NCBI GenBank assembly: GCA_030834905.1
Contig: JAUQWZ010000018.1
Span: 1-64,000 of the forward strand
Origin: Aggregatilineales bacterium
GTDB taxonomy: Bacteria > Chloroflexota > Anaerolineae > Aggregatilineales > Phototrophicaceae
Direction of reading: 5' to 3'
DNA: 64,000 nt
Positions within the stretch are counted from its first letter, which is position 1. Every line of letters starts with the position of its first letter. Both the position numbers and the translations under genes were made by a program. Below are positions 17,051-25,175 of the stretch, piece by piece. A model generated the notes under the pieces. The model did not search any database. It saw only the letters and a program-made list of their open reading frames with translations, and was not told the origin of the DNA.

Positions 17051-17481
17051 GCCTTGTCCGCGCGAGCCTAGTTGGTCGTAGAGCCAGAGAGGACATGCCT
17101 TATGGGTAGCAGCGATTACCCAACATCGGATCAAAACCATGCGCTTTACGACCCTTCACCCGTGCAATCTGCGGAGGTAGGGTCGTAAAGACCACTACCT
17201 TCACAGAACCGACCGGAATTGAAAGCTGCTTTTTAGTGTGAGTTTTATCGTAATAGACGACAGCGTAAACGGGGAAATGCAACCGGAAAACCGACGTACT
17301 GGCAATCACAATGGATGTCGTCACATGCGAGGGGACGCTTGCGCAAACATGGGTGTTGGCTCCGTCCCCTCGCATGGCGTTAAGCGCCCGTTAACGACCG
17401 GTATTCTTGCTGCAAACACGATACTTTTCATGTATAATGAACGCGGTTGTGTAAAAAATCACGTTCCGCCGAGGTGATGTT
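17051..17481. other. 430-base non-coding spacer with two long perfect inverted repeats
   Basis: I see no convincing gene here. CTTTACGACCCT at 17144-17155 pairs perfectly with AGGGTCGTAAAG at 17179-17190. CATGCGAGGGGACG at 17324-17337 pairs perfectly with 17363-17376. A TATAAT lies at 17433-17438 without a good -35 box. The region could be a structured leader of the HNH gene, a non-coding RNA, or the remains of a mobile element end. Confidence 0.55.
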
Positions 17482-18030
17482 GTGTCCAACGGGAGTGCCG
17501 TTCAGGGCAGAGTCCTTCTCCTCAACGGTCGCACATGGGAGCCGCTGTCGATCATCACGATTCCGCGCGCGATCAACCTCTTGCTTGGGGAAAAGGCGAT
17601 TGTCGTTGAACAAACCGATCAATTCCTCCGCACCGTCCGCGAGAAGTTCCCAGTTCCATCCGTCATTGCGCTGCGCAGCTACATCAATGTCCCACGCAGG
17701 CAGGCACACTGGAGCCGCCGCGGCGTTCTGGTGCGCGACAGCTTCACCTGCATTTACTGCGGCGGGCAGCCGGGAACTGCGATGAAGGGAAAAGCGCTGG
17801 TCAAAAGCGATTTCACCGTCGATCACATCATTCCCAAGTCGCGCAGTGGCAAGGATCAATGGGGTAACACGGCGTGTGCCTGTTACGCATGTAACCATCG
17901 CAAAGGCGACCGGCTGCCGCACGAAGCAGGAATGCGCCTGCTCTGGGAGCCAAAAACGCCTCGCACCAGCTACCTGGTCGTCGCCTTTGGCAGCGGTAAC
18001 GACACCTGGAAGCGCTATATCGAGTTCTAG
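17482..18030 (+). CDS. HNH endonuclease
   Basis: The protein has 182 residues from a GTG at 17482. The HNH core has a zinc-type CIYCGG at about 93-98, VDHIIPKSRSGKD (about 114-126, carrying the catalytic His) and CYACNHRKGDRLP (about 134-146). The N-terminal third (VLLLNGRTWEPLSI, INVPRR) is typical of free-standing HNH proteins found in many phyla, rather than of a phage terminase partner. The stand-alone form probably acts in DNA metabolism or defence; its target is unknown. Two terminators follow. Confidence 0.87.
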   Translation: MSNGSAVQGRVLLLNGRTWEPLSIITIPRAINLLLGEKAIVVEQTDQFLRTVREKFPVPSVIALRSYINVPRRQAHWSRRGVLVRDSFTCIYCGGQPGTAMKGKALVKSDFTVDHIIPKSRSGKDQWGNTACACYACNHRKGDRLPHEAGMRLLWEPKTPRTSYLVVAFGSGNDTWKRYIEF

Positions 18031-18032
18031 CA

Positions 18033-18066
18033 GCCCCTCTTTCATCATGATTTGAGGGGTTGTTTA
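18033..18066 (+). terminator. Terminator of the HNH gene
   Basis: CCCCTC (18034-18039) pairs with GAGGGG (18054-18059), followed by TTGTTTATT. It lies directly after the stop codon. Confidence 0.65.
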
Positions 18067-18090
18067 TTGAAGCGTGCCTGCGCGCGCAGA

Positions 18091-18117
18091 ACAGAGGCAT
18101 AAACGCCTCTGTTTTTG
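18091..18117 (+). terminator. Second, stronger terminator
   Basis: ACAGAGGC (18091-18098) pairs perfectly with GCCTCTGT (18105-18112) around a six-base loop, and TTTTG follows. Confidence 0.75.
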
Positions 18118-18181
18118 ATTCCGATATTTTGCCGCTATTATTCGTATACCATAATGCTGAACTGCTTCAGGAGGCGCGATT

Positions 18182-18988
18182 ATGAATCCTGACCATCAGA
18201 TGCCCGCCATGCAGTGGCAAACTCGCGGAGAAGGAGAATCGCTCGTCCTCGTGCCCGGTGGACTCACGGGCTGGCTCAGTTGGATTCCCCACGCCGAAGC
18301 GCTGTTCGATTCGAGACAGGTCACTCGTCTGCAATTACTTTCGGTCGCCGCTGGTCTGGCTGACGTTCCGCTGCCGCAGGGATATTCCGCTGCCTTAGAA
18401 GTGGCTGCGTTGGGCAGGACGATAGACGCGCTTGATATCGAACAAGCCGATTTCGCTGGTTGGTCTTATGGGGCTGAAATCGCCTTGAGCTACGCCATCC
18501 ACAATCCAGAGCGCGTGCGCACCCTGACGCTGATCGAGCCGCCCGCGATATGGGTGCTGCGCAGCCGTCGCCCGCTTTCGAGCGAAGAACTGCGGGAACA
18601 GGAAGAGAGCCGGGCGCTCGCCGTGGCTGACGTGAGTGAAGAACAGTTGGTGTGGTTCACTCACTTCGCCGGTTTCGTGCCACCGGAAGTGGATCCACGC
18701 GCTTTGCCGTTGTGGCAGGTCTGGTATCAGCATCGCCAATCACTCCGCATGGGCGACACGCCCTTTCGCCATGACGACACTATTGAAGCGGTACGGAGGT
18801 TTGAGAAACCGGTGCTGCTGCTCAAAGGCGAGGGATCGAAATCTTATTACCACGAAATAATTGACATACTGGCTGAGGAGTTTCCCAACGTCCGTGTGGA
18901 AACGCTGCCGGGCTGGCACGCGCCACACATCATTTCGATTCAGCCGTTTCTGGCGATGTTTCGCCACTTCCTGACTCAAGGCAGTTAG
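18182..18988 (+). CDS. Alpha/beta hydrolase
   Basis: The 268-residue protein has the alpha/beta-hydrolase plan. An oxyanion-hole segment LVLVPGGLTGW (about 20-30) is followed by the nucleophile elbow GWSYG (about 93-97, Ser as nucleophile) and a C-terminal GWHAPHI with the candidate catalytic His. The acid is probably in the VLLLKGEGSKS region, where the usual Asp is not obvious. No signal peptide is seen, so it acts in the cytoplasm. AGGAGG lies just before the ATG. The substrate cannot be told. The gene is isolated between terminators and the ABC operon. Confidence 0.82.
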   Translation: MNPDHQMPAMQWQTRGEGESLVLVPGGLTGWLSWIPHAEALFDSRQVTRLQLLSVAAGLADVPLPQGYSAALEVAALGRTIDALDIEQADFAGWSYGAEIALSYAIHNPERVRTLTLIEPPAIWVLRSRRPLSSEELREQEESRALAVADVSEEQLVWFTHFAGFVPPEVDPRALPLWQVWYQHRQSLRMGDTPFRHDDTIEAVRRFEKPVLLLKGEGSKSYYHEIIDILAEEFPNVRVETLPGWHAPHIISIQPFLAMFRHFLTQGS

Positions 18989-19103
18989 TTTTCAATTTCG
19001 CTCAATCGCCGCCTGTGCCCGCAGGCTGTGCCGATTGTACAACTTTTCACACCGCCCATGCGTACAGTGATGTAGTTTGCTTGATTTTAGGGGGGAAGTA
19101 TTT

Positions 19104-20114
19104 ATGCACCAGAATATGGTCGAAGTGCGCGATCTGAGCAAAACCTTCAAGCGATCCAACGGTGAAATGTTAGACGCGGTGAAGAATGTCAGCTTTGACA
19201 TCCGTCAGGGCGAAATCTTCAGCCTTCTCGGTCCCAACGGCGCGGGCAAAACCACGACCATCTCGATGATCAGCGGCTTGCTGACGCCGACTCATGGAGA
19301 CGCCACCATCGGCGGGCATTCCATCACCCGACAGCCGCTTGAGGCGAAAAAGCTGCTGGGCGTTGTGCCCCAGGAAATCGCCCTCTATCCCACCCTGTCG
19401 GCGCGGCAGAACCTCGAATTCTTCGGCAAAATGTACGGGTTATCCGGCGCAGCCCTGAGCAAGCGTGCTGATGAGGTGCTCGAATTTATCGACCTTAAAG
19501 ACCGCCAGCACGACAAGATCGAGAGCTTTTCCGGCGGTATGAAGCGCCGCGTCAATATCGGCGTCGGGCTGCTGCACCAGCCGCGTCTGATCTATATGGA
19601 CGAGCCAACCGTCGGCATCGACCCACAGAGCCGCCGCCGCATCCTCGATACCGTCAAGCAGATGCAGACGGAAATGGGCATGACGGTCCTCTACACCTCG
19701 CACCTGATGGAAGAAGTCCAGGAGATCAGCGACCGCGTCGGCATCATCGATCACGGCGAGCTGATCGCCGTCGGCACTGTCGGCGATCTGATCCAGAAGG
19801 TGGGCGAGGAAGACCGCCTGATCCTGAAAGTGGGCAGCCAGGTCGTCTCTGAGCTGCTGCTGACGCGCTTCCGCCACGAGGTCGAAGGCGTGACCGGCGC
19901 GACCCATGAACAGGCGCATTCCAACGGCTCGGACGGCAGCGCCACCCAGCCGGACGGACTGATCATCGTCATTGCCAGACGCGGTCGCCGGGCGCTGCCC
20001 GATCTGATCCGCGTCGCCAACGATTCGGGGCTGGACATCGTTTCGGTGGAAGTCCGCGAACCCGATCTCGAAGCCGTCTTTCTGCACCTGACCGGCAGAG
20101 AGCTAAGAGACTAA
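19104..20114 (+). CDS. ABC-2 exporter ATP-binding protein
   Basis: The protein has 336 residues from the ATG at 19104 (GGGGGG upstream). Walker A is GPNGAGKTT (about 44-52), the signature SFSGGMKRR (about 143), and Walker B RLIYMDEPT, followed by the switch His in SHLMEE. The C-terminal extension (about 230-336) is typical of DrrA/CcmA-type ATPases. It should energise the two membrane proteins that follow, exporting a drug, lipid or polysaccharide; the sequence does not say which. A hairpin repeat occupies the spacer before the first permease gene. Confidence 0.92.
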   Translation: MHQNMVEVRDLSKTFKRSNGEMLDAVKNVSFDIRQGEIFSLLGPNGAGKTTTISMISGLLTPTHGDATIGGHSITRQPLEAKKLLGVVPQEIALYPTLSARQNLEFFGKMYGLSGAALSKRADEVLEFIDLKDRQHDKIESFSGGMKRRVNIGVGLLHQPRLIYMDEPTVGIDPQSRRRILDTVKQMQTEMGMTVLYTSHLMEEVQEISDRVGIIDHGELIAVGTVGDLIQKVGEEDRLILKVGSQVVSELLLTRFRHEVEGVTGATHEQAHSNGSDGSATQPDGLIIVIARRGRRALPDLIRVANDSGLDIVSVEVREPDLEAVFLHLTGRELRD

Positions 20115-20129
20115 CCAGAAGTCAAATGC

Positions 20130-20184
20130 TAAAAGTTGAAAGTTCAAAGTGAAATTGCGCAAGCACTTTTGACTTTCGACTTTT
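20130..20184. repeat. Hairpin of AAGTTGAAAGT-type words
   Basis: AAAAGTTGAAAGTTCAAAGT (20130-20149) pairs with 20164-20184 with about three mismatches. It is in the ATPase-permease spacer and shares words with the hairpins at 14485-14581 and 43561-43664. Confidence 0.65.
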
Positions 20185-20206
20185 CACTTTCAACTGAGAG
20201 GTTGCC

Positions 20207-21544
20207 ATGCAAAAAATCCTCGCCATCATCTGGAAAGAACTGTACATCACCTATACCGACCGCAACCTGCTGGTGATCATGCTGGCAACGCCGCTGGCGC
20301 TGGCGCTGATCATCAGCCTGGCGTTCAGCGATCTGCTTTCCGGCAGCAGCGATATACCGATCAGCAATATTCCCGTCGCCATCGTCAACCGCGATCAGGG
20401 AGTCGAGATGAACGGCGCGGCGTTCAACAATGGACAGACATTTATCAACGTGCTGGTGCCGCCTGCCAACGCCGACGAGCAAACACTGGCAGATAACGCG
20501 CTCTACCAGCTTACCGACGCGGTCGTGCTGTCCAGCGTCACCGAAGCGCGGGCAGGCGTGAACAACGGCACGTATGCGGCTGCCATTATCATCCCGGCAG
20601 ATTTCAGCGAGAGGATCACCTACAGTCAGGAACATCCGACCGTCGAGCCGGCTTCTGTCGAAGTCTATGCCAATCCGGGAGCGTCGGTTTCCGCCAGCAT
20701 TATCCACAGCATCGCTTCCAGCATCAGCAACCAGATCGCCACCGGCAACATCGCCATCGCCGCCACCATCAATGCGCTGATCGAGCGCGCGCAGAGCGAC
20801 CCGGCGTTTGGCGTGCAGTTCGGGTTGATCTCTGCTGCCGGGGGATTCCAGCCCGATTTCGCCCCCGCCTTCAGCGGTGAAACCGGCGCGGTAGCGATTG
20901 AACGGCAAACCGTCGAAGGGCGTCAGGTGAGCTTTAACCCGCTGGTGACGTTCGGCTCCGGTCAGGCGGTCTTCTTCATGCTGTTCACCGCCATGGCGAG
21001 CGCCAACAGCCTGCTCGAAGAACGACGGAACTGGACGCTTCAGCGCCTGATTGCCTCGCCGACTCCGCGCTACATGGTGCTGCTGAGCAAGTTTGTCGCC
21101 ACGTTTGTCACCTGTGTCGTTCAGGTGCTGCTGCTGCTGGTCGCGCTGACAATCATCGGCAGCCTGCTCAGCGGTGAGTTCCAGATCATCTGGGGAACAA
21201 ACATCCTTGCCATTCTTGCCACCGTCCTGGTGACCGCGCTGGCGTCGGCAGGGTTGGGCGTGTTCGTCACGTCGGTGGTCAAAACGCCTGAACAGGGCAA
21301 TGTCGTCGGCAGCCTGACCGCGATGGCGATGGGCATGATCGGCGGCGTCTTTTTCAGCACCCAGGGCATCCCGGTTCTCGGCACCTTAAGCCGTCTGACC
21401 ATCATTTACTGGGGCGTGGATGCGTTCGGCAAGCTCTCGGTCAATCGCAGCGATATTGAACCGAATCTGATCTTCCTGCTGCTCTTTGGTCTTGTATTTT
21501 TCATGGCGGGCTGGTTCATCTTCAACCGCCGCCTGAATGTTTGA
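20207..21544 (+). CDS. ABC-2 type membrane protein, first subunit
   Basis: The 445-residue protein begins MQKILAIIWKELYITY, then a first membrane helix (about 22-42). A large extracytoplasmic domain follows (about 45-260), and a cluster of five to six helices lies in the C-terminal half. EERRNWTLQRLIASPTPRY is the conserved amphipathic segment of ABC-2 permeases, and a closing pair of helices ends FNRRLNV. It pairs with the ATPase at 19104 and the next permease, which shares the RxxWTLQRL segment, so the exporter is a heterodimer. The next start lies 10 bases downstream. Confidence 0.9.
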   Translation: MQKILAIIWKELYITYTDRNLLVIMLATPLALALIISLAFSDLLSGSSDIPISNIPVAIVNRDQGVEMNGAAFNNGQTFINVLVPPANADEQTLADNALYQLTDAVVLSSVTEARAGVNNGTYAAAIIIPADFSERITYSQEHPTVEPASVEVYANPGASVSASIIHSIASSISNQIATGNIAIAATINALIERAQSDPAFGVQFGLISAAGGFQPDFAPAFSGETGAVAIERQTVEGRQVSFNPLVTFGSGQAVFFMLFTAMASANSLLEERRNWTLQRLIASPTPRYMVLLSKFVATFVTCVVQVLLLLVALTIIGSLLSGEFQIIWGTNILAILATVLVTALASAGLGVFVTSVVKTPEQGNVVGSLTAMAMGMIGGVFFSTQGIPVLGTLSRLTIIYWGVDAFGKLSVNRSDIEPNLIFLLLFGLVFFMAGWFIFNRRLNV

Positions 21545-21554
21545 GGATAATTCT

Positions 21555-22823
21555 ATGCGTGCAATCCTGGATATTGCCTGGAACGAGCTGCGTATCCTCT
21601 TCAGCGATAAGGGAATCTGGCTCAATCTGGTTATCCTGCCGATTCTCATCTCGGTCGCGGTGGGCTTTGCCAACGGCGGCGGCGCGAGCAGTTCGACTGA
21701 AGGTCCGCGGCTGGTGGTCGATGTGATCGACGCCGACAACAGCACCCTGTCACAGCAGTTTCTGGCGGACGTCCGCGCAGCGAACGCGCGTGTCCTGCTC
21801 TGCCCGATAGACAACGACGAGGCTGACGCCTGCGGTATGGGCGAAACGGCGCTGCTGCCAGAGGTGGCGCAGAATAGGCTTGAAGACGAAGCCTCGCTGG
21901 CGCTGATCGAAATACCAGCGGGGTTTGGCGAGAGCGTGTTATCCGGTCAGCAGGCGACCGTCCTATATCGCTCGAACGAGGACATCACCGCGCCGCAGTA
22001 TATCCTGCAAGCCGTACAGGTGGCGGCGCAGCGCGCCGGTGGCGCGCAGGCAGCCGTATCAGTGGCGAACGAAGTCGCGTCCGATCTCAGCATCCTGGAG
22101 TTCAGCGACGAAGCCGACCACGCGACCTTTGAGCAGGGCGTGCGCGAGGAGGCGCAGGCACTGTGGGCGAGCGACCCGATCACGGTTGAATATGTGCTGG
22201 CATCGGTTGAGCCGCAGGCAGAGGGCACTGGCAATGCCGGCTTCCAGCAGTCGATCCCCGGAATCGGCAGTATGTATGTGCTGTTCACCGTTCTGCCGCT
22301 GGCGGCGATGATGATCCGCGAGCGCAAGCAGTGGACGCTTCAGCGTCTGGTGACGATGCCGCTGTCGCGCGGGCAGATTCTCGGCGGCAAGCTGCTGGCG
22401 CGCTTCGTCATGGGCATGATTCAGTATGGAGTGATGTTCGGGTTTGGGCTGGCACTGGGGATTCGCTATGGGAACGATCCGTTCGCGCTGATCCTGCTGA
22501 TGGTCGTGTTCACGCTGTGCGTGACCTCACTGGCGCTGGCGGTGACGACGCTCCTCAAGACCGAGCCGCAGGCAGATGGCATTACGCTGTTCATGTCACT
22601 AACGCTGGCTCCATTGGGCGGCGCGTGGTGGCCCCTCGATATCGTGCCAGAGTGGATGCGCGTCATCGGTCACATCTCGCCGATTGCCTGGGTGATGGAT
22701 GGCTTCCATTCGCTCATCTTCTTCAACGGCAATCTGGGAACGATCATCGTCCCGATTCTGGTGCTGCTGGCGATGGGAGCAGCCTTCTTCGCCTTCGGCG
22801 TCGCCCGCTTCCGCTTCGAGTAG
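21555..22823 (+). CDS. ABC-2 type membrane protein, second subunit
   Basis: The protein has 422 residues from the ATG at 21555 (GAGGA upstream; a start at 21537 would overlap the previous gene). It has one N-terminal helix (about 22-42), an external domain and five or six C-terminal helices. RERKQWTLQRLVTMPLSRGQ matches the equivalent segment of the first subunit, so the two are paralogues. Its stop TAG at 22821-22823 reads directly into TAGGGACACG, the edge of a palindromic repeat family. Confidence 0.9.
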   Translation: MRAILDIAWNELRILFSDKGIWLNLVILPILISVAVGFANGGGASSSTEGPRLVVDVIDADNSTLSQQFLADVRAANARVLLCPIDNDEADACGMGETALLPEVAQNRLEDEASLALIEIPAGFGESVLSGQQATVLYRSNEDITAPQYILQAVQVAAQRAGGAQAAVSVANEVASDLSILEFSDEADHATFEQGVREEAQALWASDPITVEYVLASVEPQAEGTGNAGFQQSIPGIGSMYVLFTVLPLAAMMIRERKQWTLQRLVTMPLSRGQILGGKLLARFVMGMIQYGVMFGFGLALGIRYGNDPFALILLMVVFTLCVTSLALAVTTLLKTEPQADGITLFMSLTLAPLGGAWWPLDIVPEWMRVIGHISPIAWVMDGFHSLIFFNGNLGTIIVPILVLLAMGAAFFAFGVARFRFE

Positions 22824-22862
22824 GGACACGGCAATTAAGACGAACCATTGAAGACGGAACGG

Positions 22863-22978
22863 GTAGGGACACGTGCATACTGCGAATGCTGCATACTGCG
22901 AATGCTGCATACTGCGTATGCTTCGTCGTGTCCGTTTCGTAAACGCAGGGGGCGGACACGACGATGTCGTGTCCCTAC
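22863..22978. repeat. GTAGGGACACG-type palindromic repeat, interrupted copy
   Basis: The left edge GTAGGGACACG (22863-22873) and the right part from about 22922, ending CGTGTCCCTAC, match the copy at 10379-10447. The copy is split by the three 16-base repeats at 22874-22921. An extra half-edge TAGGGACACG lies at 22821-22830. The element spans the gap between two convergent genes, and its ends carry parts of both stop codons. Confidence 0.8.
22874..22921. repeat. Three 16-bp tandem repeats
   Basis: TGCATACTGCGAATGC occurs three times in a row. The third copy has one change (T for A at position 12). The block is inserted in the arm of the palindromic repeat. Confidence 0.9.
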
Positions 22979-23511
22979 TCTACCAGCAGGCGGATGTCGT
23001 AATCGTTGTAGCCGGTGACGCCCAGCCACAGTGGGCGCACCAGTTCGTAGGGACAGTCGCCTTCCAGCACCAGCTCGGCGCGGATGATGAATGTCCGCGC
23101 CACATCGTCAATGCTGACGCTGGAAATGTGATGATCCGCCGAGCAGCCCTGCCCGCGGCTCCAGACGCCGACGATGGCGCGTCCACCGCTGAAATCGAAC
23201 GATCCGCGCGGCGACGGGTGGCGGCAGTAGCCGCTGTTATCGGACTCGTCGAACAGCGCATTGAGTTCCTCGTCGCTGCGCAGCACGAACGTCCGCCCGG
23301 CGGCGTCATACGCCGATTCAAAGCAGATGCCACTCATCACCGGGTTCGCATCGATCAGCGCGAACGGCAGGGCAGTTGAATCGGGCGCTGGCGTAAACGT
23401 GTCCGGCGGCGGCAGCGGTACAAGCGTCGGCTGCGGCAGGAATTGTGTGCAGGCGGCGAACAACAGCGCGATGCCCGGCAGCCAGAGTTTGGTCACGATG
23501 TGCATCATCAC
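22975..23511 (-). CDS. Small secreted lipoprotein, unknown
   Basis: The 178-residue protein has a signal and lipobox (IALLFAACTQ; Cys at about 21), a Pro-rich stretch to about 45 and a globular part of about 130 residues. The globular part has four cysteines (SGICFESAY, GYCRHPS, GQGCSAD, GDCPYE), which may form disulphides. I recognise no domain name. The stop TAG at 22977-22975 lies within the GTAGGGACACG edge of the neighbouring repeat. It may sit in the cell envelope. Confidence 0.65.
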   Translation of the reverse strand: MMMHIVTKLWLPGIALLFAACTQFLPQPTLVPLPPPDTFTPAPDSTALPFALIDANPVMSGICFESAYDAAGRTFVLRSDEELNALFDESDNSGYCRHPSPRGSFDFSGGRAIVGVWSRGQGCSADHHISSVSIDDVARTFIIRAELVLEGDCPYELVRPLWLGVTGYNDYDIRLLVE

Positions 23512-23613
23512 ATTAAAATTTCGATATTCTTTATTCTATATTCATTAGTCCCGCTTGCGAAGGCATGGTATGATTCGTTTCAATTGAGCCACTTAACGCT
23601 AGTGTAGGATTGT

Positions 23614-24345
23614 ATGCGTATCCTCATCATTTCCGACATACATGCCAACCTGACTGCTTTTGAGACAGTTCTAGAGGATGCCAAAAACGACTGGGAATAT
23701 GTTTGGTGTCTGGGTGACGTGGTGGGGTATGGTCCCGACCCCAACGAATGCGTCAATCTGCTGCGGACTCTGCCTCATCTGTGCCTGGCAGGCAACCATG
23801 ACTGGGCTGCCCTCGGGCGGCTGGATATCCGCACCTTCAACCCGGATGCGCGCAAAGCCGTCGATTGGACGCGCGACACGCTGACGCCCGACAACACCAT
23901 GTATCTGGAAGCGCTGCCGACCACATTTGTCATTGGCAGCTATACTCTGGCGCATGGCAGCCCGCGCGAACCGGTCTGGGAATACATCCTTGAGCCGCTG
24001 ATTGCCGCGCTCAATTTCCCCCATTTTGAAACGCCCTATTGTCTGGTTGGGCACACCCACCAGCCGATCATCTACGAACAGATCAGCGAGAACGGCGATA
24101 CCGAAGCCATCATGCCGGCTTACGGACAGCCGCGCCAGCTTAACGGACACCGCCAGATCATCAACCCTGGCAGCGTCGGTCAGCCGCGCGACGCCAACCC
24201 CGACGCGGCGTATGCTATTCTCGATATCGAAAGCAACCGCTGGGAACACCGCCGCGTGCCGTATGATATTGCCGCCGTTCAGAAGCGGATGCGCGGGCAT
24301 GACCTGCCGGAACGCCTGATCGCGCGTCTGGAGCACGGATGGTAA
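23614..24345 (+). CDS. Calcineurin-like metallophosphoesterase
   Basis: The 243-residue protein carries the full metal-site set. DIHAN lies near the start, GDVVGYGPDPNE at about 34-45, GNHDW at about 61-65 and GHTHQP at about 147-152, and a late NPGSVGQPRD segment is common in the YfcE-type branch. It should hydrolyse a phosphomonoester or diester with two divalent metals; the natural substrate is not evident. The DtxR-type regulator starts seven bases before its stop, so the two are co-translated, which could link the enzyme to metal supply. Confidence 0.9.
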   Translation: MRILIISDIHANLTAFETVLEDAKNDWEYVWCLGDVVGYGPDPNECVNLLRTLPHLCLAGNHDWAALGRLDIRTFNPDARKAVDWTRDTLTPDNTMYLEALPTTFVIGSYTLAHGSPREPVWEYILEPLIAALNFPHFETPYCLVGHTHQPIIYEQISENGDTEAIMPAYGQPRQLNGHRQIINPGSVGQPRDANPDAAYAILDIESNRWEHRRVPYDIAAVQKRMRGHDLPERLIARLEHGW

Positions 24346-25040
24346 CTGCCGATCTCAGCGCGACGATGCGGGATTATCTCGCGGAAATCTATCGCCTGAG
24401 CGACCGGGGCAGCAGCGAACAGGGGTATATAAGCACGTCGGCGCTGGCTGACCTGCTGGACGTGAGCGCGCCCGCCGTCAACCGCATGGTGACACGCCTG
24501 CGCGAGCTTGACCTCCTCCAGCACGAACCCTATCAGGGCATCCGGCTGACCGACGCAGGCAGGCGTGAGGCGCTGAAGCAGCTTCGTAAACACCGCATCA
24601 TCGAAGCCTTTCTGGTCAAGGTCATGGGCTTCGAGTGGCACGAAATTCATGAAGAAGCCGACGCCATTGGCAGGGCAATCACCGAGCCGCTGATCGAGCG
24701 CATGTCGGAAATGGCGGGTTTTCCGTCTTTCTGCCCGCATGGAGAGCCGATTCCGTCCCCTGACGGCGACGTACCCGACATGCACGATCTGCTCATCACT
24801 CAGGCACCGCATCATCACCTTCTCGAAATCACGCGGGTGCGCACCCGCGAAGCCGACCGCCTCGAATATCTGGCGGCGCTGCACCTCAAACCGGGCGCGC
24901 AGGTGACAATCCTGAACGCCGCGCCGTTCTTCGGACCGATTCAGCTTAAGCTCGGAACAGAGTTTCGCATCATCGGGCATAACCTCGCCGAGATGCTGCG
25001 GGTGAAGGTCATTGGAGAAGACGAGACAATTCAGCAGTAG
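24339..25040 (+). CDS. DtxR/MntR-family metal-dependent regulator
   Basis: The 233-residue protein has an N-terminal winged helix (about 7-70, with YISTSALADLLDVSAPAVNR). A dimerisation and metal-binding domain follows (about 75-145, with KHRIIEAFL, and HEIHEEAD, a likely metal ligand segment), and then a C-terminal FeoA/SH3-like domain (about 155-233). Such proteins repress metal uptake genes when iron or manganese binds. Which metal is used cannot be read here. It overlaps the phosphoesterase gene. The stop TAG at 25038-25040 is the TAG of a GTAGGGACACG repeat. Confidence 0.88.
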   Translation: MVTADLSATMRDYLAEIYRLSDRGSSEQGYISTSALADLLDVSAPAVNRMVTRLRELDLLQHEPYQGIRLTDAGRREALKQLRKHRIIEAFLVKVMGFEWHEIHEEADAIGRAITEPLIERMSEMAGFPSFCPHGEPIPSPDGDVPDMHDLLITQAPHHHLLEITRVRTREADRLEYLAALHLKPGAQVTILNAAPFFGPIQLKLGTEFRIIGHNLAEMLRVKVIGEDETIQQ

Positions 25041-25103
25041 GGACACGACACCGTCGTGTCCGATTTCACATCCACAGCGGACACAACATTGTGGTGTTCC
25101 CCT
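25037..25103. repeat. GTAGGGACACG-type palindromic repeat, copy with decayed right arm
   Basis: The left half matches the 10379 copy for about 25 bases. The right half (CGGACACAACATTGTGGTGT) is degenerate and lacks the GTCCCTAC edge. Its TAG is the stop codon of the DtxR-type gene. Confidence 0.7.
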
Positions 25104-25130
25104 GATGTTGTCTGTTCAATAACGAGTGGT

Positions 25131-25155
25131 GTAGGGGCAAGGCGCGCCTTGCCCC
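25131..25155. repeat. GTAGGGGC-type palindrome, half decayed
   Basis: GTAGGGGCAAGGCGC and GCGCCTTGCCCC form the palindrome core. The right TAC edge is lost. It lies 28 bases after the preceding repeat, before the peptidase gene stop. Confidence 0.6.
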
Positions 25156-25175
25156 ATTTCGTACCTGTAAGGAAG

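Noticed and set aside
18182..18988. Lipase or haloalkane dehalogenase assignment
   Set aside because: GWSYG supports only the general alpha/beta-hydrolase fold; no Asp or substrate motif picks a class.
22874..22921. Possible CRISPR array
   Set aside because: The repeats are only 16 bases, contiguous with no spacers, and lie inside a palindromic repeat, so this is a short tandem repeat.
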